Assembly: GCF_000153825.1 (NCBI RefSeq)
Contig: NZ_DS022299.1
Location: forward strand, 1,266,869 to 1,330,868
Source: Synechococcus sp. RS9916
Lineage (GTDB): Bacteria; Cyanobacteriota; Cyanobacteriia; PCC-6307; Cyanobiaceae
DNA: 64,000 bases
Direction of reading: 5' to 3'
The notes below the pieces were generated by a model. The model was not told the origin of the DNA and did no database searches. It saw nothing but the letters and a program-made list of their open reading frames with translations. Positions 59,028 through 64,000 of the stretch are shown in pieces. Each line of letters begins with the position of its first letter. Within the stretch, counting starts at the first letter, position 1. The position numbers were made by a program, and so were the translations under genes.

Positions 59028-59693
59028 CTAGAGGGGATCCAGCGCCACCAATCCCTCAAGAGCCTTGGGAGGAGAGGGAATGGGTGCCTTGAGACGCGGA
59101 AAAATCCAGTACGACAGGGCATGGAGTGCCAGCACATAAATCAGCTGCTGAACGAGCACCAACGCCAACGCCATCAGCTGAACCTGTTCCAGATCAGGGG
59201 CGATGGATAGCCGCAACGGCACCTGCACAAATGCCAGGGCGTTGTTGATGACGCCGATCAAGCCATTGAGCATGTTGTCGCCGGCCCGGGTGATCACTAC
59301 CCAGAGGTTTTCACCCACCAGAAGGGAGAGGGCCACCACCCGCACTAGGAAGCCAGCCGCGCCGATCAAGGTGCCCAGGCCCCAGCTGATCCACCAACTC
59401 ATCCCCCGCAACCAACACCACCCCAGCCAGAGCGACAGAAAACCGTAGGGGAACAGGATCAACGGTCCGCGAACAGGCCCCATCAACGCCACCAGCAGCA
59501 GAACCACCAACAGCACCCCTTCGACTCCCGCTTTGCCGCCCCGACGCAGAAGCAGCAGTGCCAGGGGCAAAGGAAGCGCCAGACGGAACAACGCGCCCCC
59601 GACCGGGAGGTAATAGAGCGCCAGCCAGATCAACGCTGCAGTCGCCGCCAAATACGAGGTTTCCATCACCCGCAGGGCCTGGCGACGGCTCAT
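59028..59693 (-). CDS. DUF2232-like multi-pass membrane protein
   Basis: About 221 residues from ATG 59693 (TTG 59717, overlapping the upstream stop as TTGA, would add eight). Seven or eight hydrophobic helices, Leu-rich, in the DUF2232/YybS-like pattern (GPLILFPYGFLSLWLGWCWLRG, LIYVLALHALSYWIFPRLK). Function unknown. In the same minus-strand unit as topA and the lipoprotein gene; UPF0284 follows 37 bases later. Confidence 0.78.
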   Translation of the reverse strand: MSRRQALRVMETSYLAATAALIWLALYYLPVGGALFRLALPLPLALLLLRRGGKAGVEGVLLVVLLLVALMGPVRGPLILFPYGFLSLWLGWCWLRGMSWWISWGLGTLIGAAGFLVRVVALSLLVGENLWVVITRAGDNMLNGLIGVINNALAFVQVPLRLSIAPDLEQVQLMALALVLVQQLIYVLALHALSYWIFPRLKAPIPSPPKALEGLVALDPL

Positions 59694-59713
59694 GCCAGTG
59701 GCAGGAGGGAGGG

Positions 59714-60235
59714 TCAAGGATTGGCTCCGCGGGATTCCGGGGTCACCCGCAGGCTGTGGGGGGGTTGGATCCGTTCAATCGTTTCGACCTCAAACCCAAT
59801 ACCGGCCTCGCGCAGGGAGCGGGTCACCACCTCCGCCGGAGCGGCAGGATCAGCCGCCGACAAGCGAATGGTGATGCGGTAGGGCTGGGGAGACTGGGGT
59901 CGGGCCTGGGGTTTGGCCACTGGAGCCTGCTTCGCGTTGGCAGCTTCGGAGCTGTTCTGAGTAGTGGTGGTTTGAGCAGTGGTCGGAGCCTTGTCGGGCT
60001 GTTTCGTTCCGCGTTCAGCCGTCCCTGCAGCAGCAGTCGTGGACGAGCCAGTGGTGCTGGACACTGCTGGAGCAGCAGAAGATCCATTCGCAGCAGGTTG
60101 CGACGACCCGGTCTGGGTCGCGGGTGGCGCATCAAAACTCTCGGACAGCTGTTGGCCGATCGGAGTACTCCCGCAGGCCTGAAGCACCAACACGGCCGGC
60201 AGCAACCAACTGAGGCCAGAACGGGCCTGGCCCAT
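59714..60235 (-). CDS. Low-complexity lipoprotein-like hypothetical
   Basis: 173 residues. Signal peptide ending at a possible lipobox (AVLVLQAC, Cys near 21), then a long Ser/Thr/Ala/Gln-rich linker (about 25-115), then a small ordered domain at the C-terminus (YRITIRLSAADPAAPAEVVTRSLREAGIGFEVETIERI). The ATG shares one base with the topA stop (TGATG), implying translational coupling. Function unknown. Confidence 0.72.
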   Translation of the reverse strand: MGQARSGLSWLLPAVLVLQACGSTPIGQQLSESFDAPPATQTGSSQPAANGSSAAPAVSSTTGSSTTAAAGTAERGTKQPDKAPTTAQTTTTQNSSEAANAKQAPVAKPQARPQSPQPYRITIRLSAADPAAPAEVVTRSLREAGIGFEVETIERIQPPHSLRVTPESRGANP

Positions 60236-62940
60236 CAGGTATCTCCAGGCTTAATCACCCGCACAGCGCTGGCACGCAGACGCCCGGTCTTGGTGGTGGC
60301 CGGAGGCTTCTTCGCTGCAGGTTTCTTGGCCGCAGGCTTCTTGGCTGCGGGTTTCTTGGCGGTGGTGGACTTTTTACGGGAGGTCTTCTTGGCAGCAGCT
60401 TTGGCCTCCAGCAATTCGACCGCCTCCGCCAGGGTGATGTCATCCGCTGTTTTGCCCTCAGGCAACGACGCATTGACCTTGCCCTGCTTCACATAGAGGC
60501 CGTAGGGACCGTCGTACACCTGGATCGTCTCGTCACTGCCCTCCGGCTTTCCGAGATCTTTAAGGGCCGTGCGGCCACCACGGCCTCGCTTCGGCATCGC
60601 CAGCAACTCGAGGGCACGACTGAGGCCCACCGCCAGCACATCGTCGTCGCCCTTCAGGGAACGGTAATCCTTTTCGCCCTTGCCCTTGTCCCACACCACA
60701 TAGGGACCAAAACGGCCGAGGCCGGCCTGCACCTTGCCGCCATCAGGGTGCTCACCGAGCAGGCGGGGAAGGCGCAGCAGCCCCAGCGCATCATCCAGGC
60801 TGAGGTCTTCCGGTTTCACGCCCTTGGGCAGAGAAGCCCGCTTGGGCTTGGGATTCTCATCACTGACCTGGCCGCGCTGCACATAGGGGCCGTACTGGCC
60901 AAACAGCAGGTAGACCAGATCACCGGTTTCAGGGTCCTCGCCAAGAGCTTCTGGGCCATCCGCCTTCTGCTTCAGGATCAGCTCAGCCTTCTCCGCATCG
61001 AGGTCAGCCGGGGTGATTTCGCGCGGGAGGGTGGCCTTCAGCAGCTCCTCTTCCCCGTCTTCACCGACGCGCTTCGACTCCAGGTAGGCCCCGAAGCGAC
61101 CGATGCGCACCACGCAGGGCAACCCCTCGAGATCAACGGTGCGCGACGCACCGGCATCGATATCCCCCTCACGCTGCTGCACCTGGTGTTCCAGGCCCTC
61201 ATCACCTTTGTAGAAGCCCTCGAGGTAAGGCAGCCATTGCACCTGGCCGTGGGAGATCTCGTCGAGGGTGTTCTCCATCCGGGCGGTGAAGCCGGGGTCC
61301 ACCAGATCCGGGAAATGCTCCTCCAGCAGCGAGGTCACAGCAAAGGCCGTGAAGCTGGGGGTCAGCGCGTTGCTCTGCAACGTGGCGTACCCACGATCCA
61401 CAATCGTGCCGATGATGCTGGCGTAGGTGGAGGGACGTCCGATCCCTTCCTTCTCCAGCATTTTCACGAGCGAAGCTTCGCTGAAACGCGCTGGAGGCTG
61501 GGTCTGGTGACCAAGAGCCTCCACCTCCTGCGGGCTTGGTGAATCACCGGCTTTCAAAGCCGGCAGAAGCACTTCCTGCCCTTCCAGAGCCGCATCAGGA
61601 TCGTCACTGCCTTCCACGTAGGCCCGGAAGAAGCCTGGAAAATCGATGCGCTTGCCGTTCGCCCGGAAACGGGCATCTGCAACGGCCAGATCCACGGACA
61701 TCATCGTGAGCCGCGCTTCGGCCATCTGGCTGGCGACCGTGCGCTTCCAGATCAGTTCGTACAACGACAGATCGCGGCCATCGAGACCTGTTTCTGAGGG
61801 TGCACGAAAGCTTTCACCAGCAGGGCGAATCGCCTCGTGAGCCTCCTGGGCGTTGCGGGCCTTGGTGCTGAATTGACGCGCGGTCTTGCTCAGATACTCC
61901 TTGCCGTAACGGGACTGCACACAGCTGCGGGCGGCGCTGATGGCCTGATCCGACAGATGAACGGAGTCCGTTCGCATGTAGGTGATGAAGCCACGTTCAT
62001 ACAGACCCTGAGCGCAGCGCATGGTCTCGCGCGCCGACAGACGCAGCTTGCGGTTGGCCTCCTGCTGCAGGGTGCTGGTAGTGAAGGGCGGCACCGGCCG
62101 GCGCACGGTCGGCTTTTCTTCCACCGACTCCACCTGCCACTCCGCGCTGCGCACGGTGTCGGCAAGTTTGCGGGCTTCGTCTTCACTCAGCAGACGAACC
62201 GCACTGCCCTGCTTCAGGGCACCGGTGGTTTCGTCGAAATCATTGCCGGTGGCAATTTTCTGACCACCAAGATGACTGAGTTTGGCGTCGAAGTTGCTGC
62301 CGGCATGGGCCAAGTGGGCCTTCAGGTCCCAGTAGCTGCCACTGCGGAAGGCCCGACGGGCCCTCTCCCGTTGCACCAGCAAACGCACAGCCACGGACTG
62401 CACGCGCCCAGCTGACAGCCCCCAGGCCACCTTCTTCCAGAGCAGCGGCGAGAGGGTGTAGCCCACGAGGCGATCCAGGATCCGACGGGTTTCCTGGGCG
62501 TGCACGAGCTCCATGTCGAGCTCACGGGTGTCATCCAAGGCTCGCGAGATGGCCTCTTTGGTGATCTCGTGGAACACCATCCGCTTCACAGGCACCTTGG
62601 GTGCGAGCAGCTGCAGCAGGTGCCAGCTGATGCTTTCGCCTTCCCGGTCTTCGTCAGTCGCCAGCAGCAGCTGGTCGACCCCTTTCAGTGCGTCCTTGAG
62701 CTCCCGGACCACCTTCTTCTTGTCCTTCGGGACCACATAGAGAGGCTCGAAGTCAGCCTCAGTGTTGACGCCGAGGTTGGCCCATTTCTGCCCTTTGTGC
62801 GCTGCAGGGATCTCACTTGCGTTGTTGGGCAGGTCGCGCACATGGCCCATCGAGGCTTCCACCCGGTACCCCTTGGGGAGGAAACCACGGATGGTGCGGG
62901 CCTTGGTGGGGCTCTCGACGATGACCAGGGTGTTCGCCAC
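60235..62940 (-). CDS. topA: DNA topoisomerase I
   Basis: 901 residues from GTG 62940 ([10 protein letters not shown]); upstream frame to 63096 is rejected. Relaxes negative supercoils by single-strand passage. Toprim acidic residues in TDEDREGE near 95-102; active-site Tyr in FITYMRTDS near 320. Instead of Cys4 zinc fingers the C-terminus has the cyanobacterial-type repeats ([35 protein letters not shown]) and ends with a Lys/Ala/Pro-rich tail. First gene of a coupled series. Confidence 0.95.
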   Translation of the reverse strand: MANTLVIVESPTKARTIRGFLPKGYRVEASMGHVRDLPNNASEIPAAHKGQKWANLGVNTEADFEPLYVVPKDKKKVVRELKDALKGVDQLLLATDEDREGESISWHLLQLLAPKVPVKRMVFHEITKEAISRALDDTRELDMELVHAQETRRILDRLVGYTLSPLLWKKVAWGLSAGRVQSVAVRLLVQRERARRAFRSGSYWDLKAHLAHAGSNFDAKLSHLGGQKIATGNDFDETTGALKQGSAVRLLSEDEARKLADTVRSAEWQVESVEEKPTVRRPVPPFTTSTLQQEANRKLRLSARETMRCAQGLYERGFITYMRTDSVHLSDQAISAARSCVQSRYGKEYLSKTARQFSTKARNAQEAHEAIRPAGESFRAPSETGLDGRDLSLYELIWKRTVASQMAEARLTMMSVDLAVADARFRANGKRIDFPGFFRAYVEGSDDPDAALEGQEVLLPALKAGDSPSPQEVEALGHQTQPPARFSEASLVKMLEKEGIGRPSTYASIIGTIVDRGYATLQSNALTPSFTAFAVTSLLEEHFPDLVDPGFTARMENTLDEISHGQVQWLPYLEGFYKGDEGLEHQVQQREGDIDAGASRTVDLEGLPCVVRIGRFGAYLESKRVGEDGEEELLKATLPREITPADLDAEKAELILKQKADGPEALGEDPETGDLVYLLFGQYGPYVQRGQVSDENPKPKRASLPKGVKPEDLSLDDALGLLRLPRLLGEHPDGGKVQAGLGRFGPYVVWDKGKGEKDYRSLKGDDDVLAVGLSRALELLAMPKRGRGGRTALKDLGKPEGSDETIQVYDGPYGLYVKQGKVNASLPEGKTADDITLAEAVELLEAKAAAKKTSRKKSTTAKKPAAKKPAAKKPAAKKPPATTKTGRLRASAVRVIKPGDT
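60316..60360 (-). repeat. 15-bp tandem repeats in the topA tail
   Basis: Three copies of a 15-bp unit (GCAGGTTTCTTGGCC and variants) code for repeated KKPAA on the minus strand, in the basic C-terminal tail of topoisomerase I. Confidence 0.8.
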
Positions 62941-63077
62941 AGGCGGGAGGTAACCGTCCCCTTCTTTATCGCACCGAGGATCCAACTGGGGCGAATGGCG
63001 GTTTTTGCAAACGCAGGAAGAGGTGAATCCGGCAGCGCCGCTACAGTCATCCGGACTGGTCTGATCCCGCAAGCGCC

Positions 63078-64000
63078 ATGCCCGAGTTGGGTGCACTGCT
63101 TCTTTCCACCCAGGCCATGGCCGCGCCCGGCGATTTGCTCAACCTGGCATTGAATGCCGGAGCGATTGCGCCGGAAGGGGCTGTGTTGCTGGCGATGCTG
63201 GCCACCTTGCTGGTGGACCTCGCGGGTGAAAAGGTTGCGATCCGCTGGGTTCCCCCCATCTGCTATCTCGGCTTGGGTGGCGCCCTCGTGCTGCTGGCAC
63301 TGCAATGGAACACGCCTCTGGAGCCCTCGTTCCTTGGCGCCTTCCTCTCCGACCGCTTGGCGATTGCCTTCCGCGCTGTGGTGGCCACATCCACCCTTCT
63401 ATCGCTGCTGATCAGCTGGCGCTATGCGGAGAAGAGCGGCACTCCCGTCGGCGAGTACGCCGCCATTCTTCTGGCCGCCACGCTCGGCGCCATGTTGCTT
63501 TGCGGCGCCACGGATCTGGTGAGCGTCTTCGTTTCCCTCGAGACCCTCTCTGTCGCCAGCTATCTGCTGTCGGGTTACATGAAGCGCGATGCCCGAAGTT
63601 CCGAGGCAGCGCTCAAATACCTGTTGGTGGGCTCCGCCGCAGCGGCAGTGTTTCTCTACGGCGCCTCCCTTCTCTACGGACTCAGCGGCTCCACCAGCCT
63701 TGAAGTCATTGGTCTGGCGCTGGTCAACAGCCCCACACCACTTGCTGCCTTAGCGCTGGTGTTCGTGCTCGCCACCGTGGCGTTCAAAATCGCTGCTGTC
63801 CCCTTCCACCAATGGACGCCTGACGTCTATGAGGGCTCACCCACGCCTGTGGTGGCGTTCCTCTCCGTGGGTTCGAAAGCTGCAGGCTTTGCTTTGGCAC
63901 TGCGCCTGCTGGTGGGCTGCTTCGGCTCGTTCGACACCCAGTGGAAGCTGCTGTTCACCGTGCTTGCCCTGCTGAGCATGACCCTCGGCAACGTGGTGGC
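63078..64000 (+). CDS. ndhB: NDH-1 subunit 2, NdhB (partial)
   Basis: About 307 residues of the N-terminal part are present; the gene runs beyond the window. Membrane subunit of the cyanobacterial NAD(P)H-plastoquinone oxidoreductase in respiration, cyclic electron flow and CO2 uptake. Eight or so hydrophobic helices with the proton-channel Glu and Lys pattern ([56 protein letters not shown]). ATG at 63078 is divergent from topA by 137 bases. Confidence 0.94.
   Translation, partial: MPELGALLLSTQAMAAPGDLLNLALNAGAIAPEGAVLLAMLATLLVDLAGEKVAIRWVPPICYLGLGGALVLLALQWNTPLEPSFLGAFLSDRLAIAFRAVVATSTLLSLLISWRYAEKSGTPVGEYAAILLAATLGAMLLCGATDLVSVFVSLETLSVASYLLSGYMKRDARSSEAALKYLLVGSAAAAVFLYGASLLYGLSGSTSLEVIGLALVNSPTPLAALALVFVLATVAFKIAAVPFHQWTPDVYEGSPTPVVAFLSVGSKAAGFALALRLLVGCFGSFDTQWKLLFTVLALLSMTLGNVV

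Overview
The window looks like the chromosome of a marine picocyanobacterium, most probably a high-GC Synechococcus (about 60% GC judged by eye, not computed). The evidence is the gene content: photosystem I subunits psaF and psaJ, cytochrome b6f subunits petC and petA, an NDH-1 ndhB, a high-light-inducible protein, hemL of the C5 tetrapyrrole route, a GlcD-type glycolate dehydrogenase, many small proteins of picocyanobacterial type, and very tight packing with no gene-free stretch above about 300 bases. No IS element, prophage, CRISPR array or rRNA operon is visible. Three tRNAs (Trp-CCA, Asp-GUC, Val-CAC) are present.

Layout. 1-6.3 kb: orphan HEAGH peptidase (cut by the window edge), conserved unknowns, a TPR protein, xth, glcD, hemL with terminator. 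6.3-10.3 kb: the most accessory-looking part, with an AT-richer outer-membrane-barrel gene, several small secreted or unknown proteins, and an unusual M23 peptidase carrying a second HExxH motif. 10.4-17.6 kb: yajQ, MAPEG, a deoxyribosyltransferase-like protein, a divergent SPFH/NfeD pair, a DprA/LOG-like protein, a DRTGG P-loop protein, an SDR, map. 17.6-25.8 kb: rplS, tRNAs, a LysR-like regulator, gltX, a Na+/H+ antiporter, wecB, pilT, hli. 25.9-34.7 kb: tsaD, psaFJ, gmk, an NFACT (RqcH) protein, tatC, petCA, lgt, cobM, tRNA-Val. 34.7-44.8 kb: RodZ-like, ppx, ubiA, ldcA, ispD, a GT9-like protein, a K+ channel, fabG, groL without groS. 44.8-53.7 kb: nanE and a probable long minus-strand operon (ctaA-ctaB-ABC ATPase-ABC permease-unknown-nanE) divergent from ctaCDE. 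53.7-64 kb: an AbrB-like regulator, HdeD, ribE, a DUF151 nuclease, a ferredoxin-fused aldo/keto reductase, then topA-lipoprotein-DUF2232-UPF0284-solute-binding protein as one closely packed minus-strand set, and divergent ndhB (cut by the window end).

How the genes connect. gltX makes Glu-tRNA, the precursor used by the C5 pathway that ends at HemL. Haem then serves cytochrome f (petA) and, after CtaB and CtaA, the aa3 oxidase (ctaCDE), so oxidase and haem-A genes sit back to back. TatC is the translocon that a Rieske protein with twin arginines (petC, 0.4 kb away) would use. Nine of about nineteen convergent gene pairs overlap at their 3' ends, a notable architectural trait. I found no clear new mobile or defence system. 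The best leads are the UPF0284/solute-binding-protein pair, the ABC exporter attached to haem-A synthesis, and the double-motif M23 protein.
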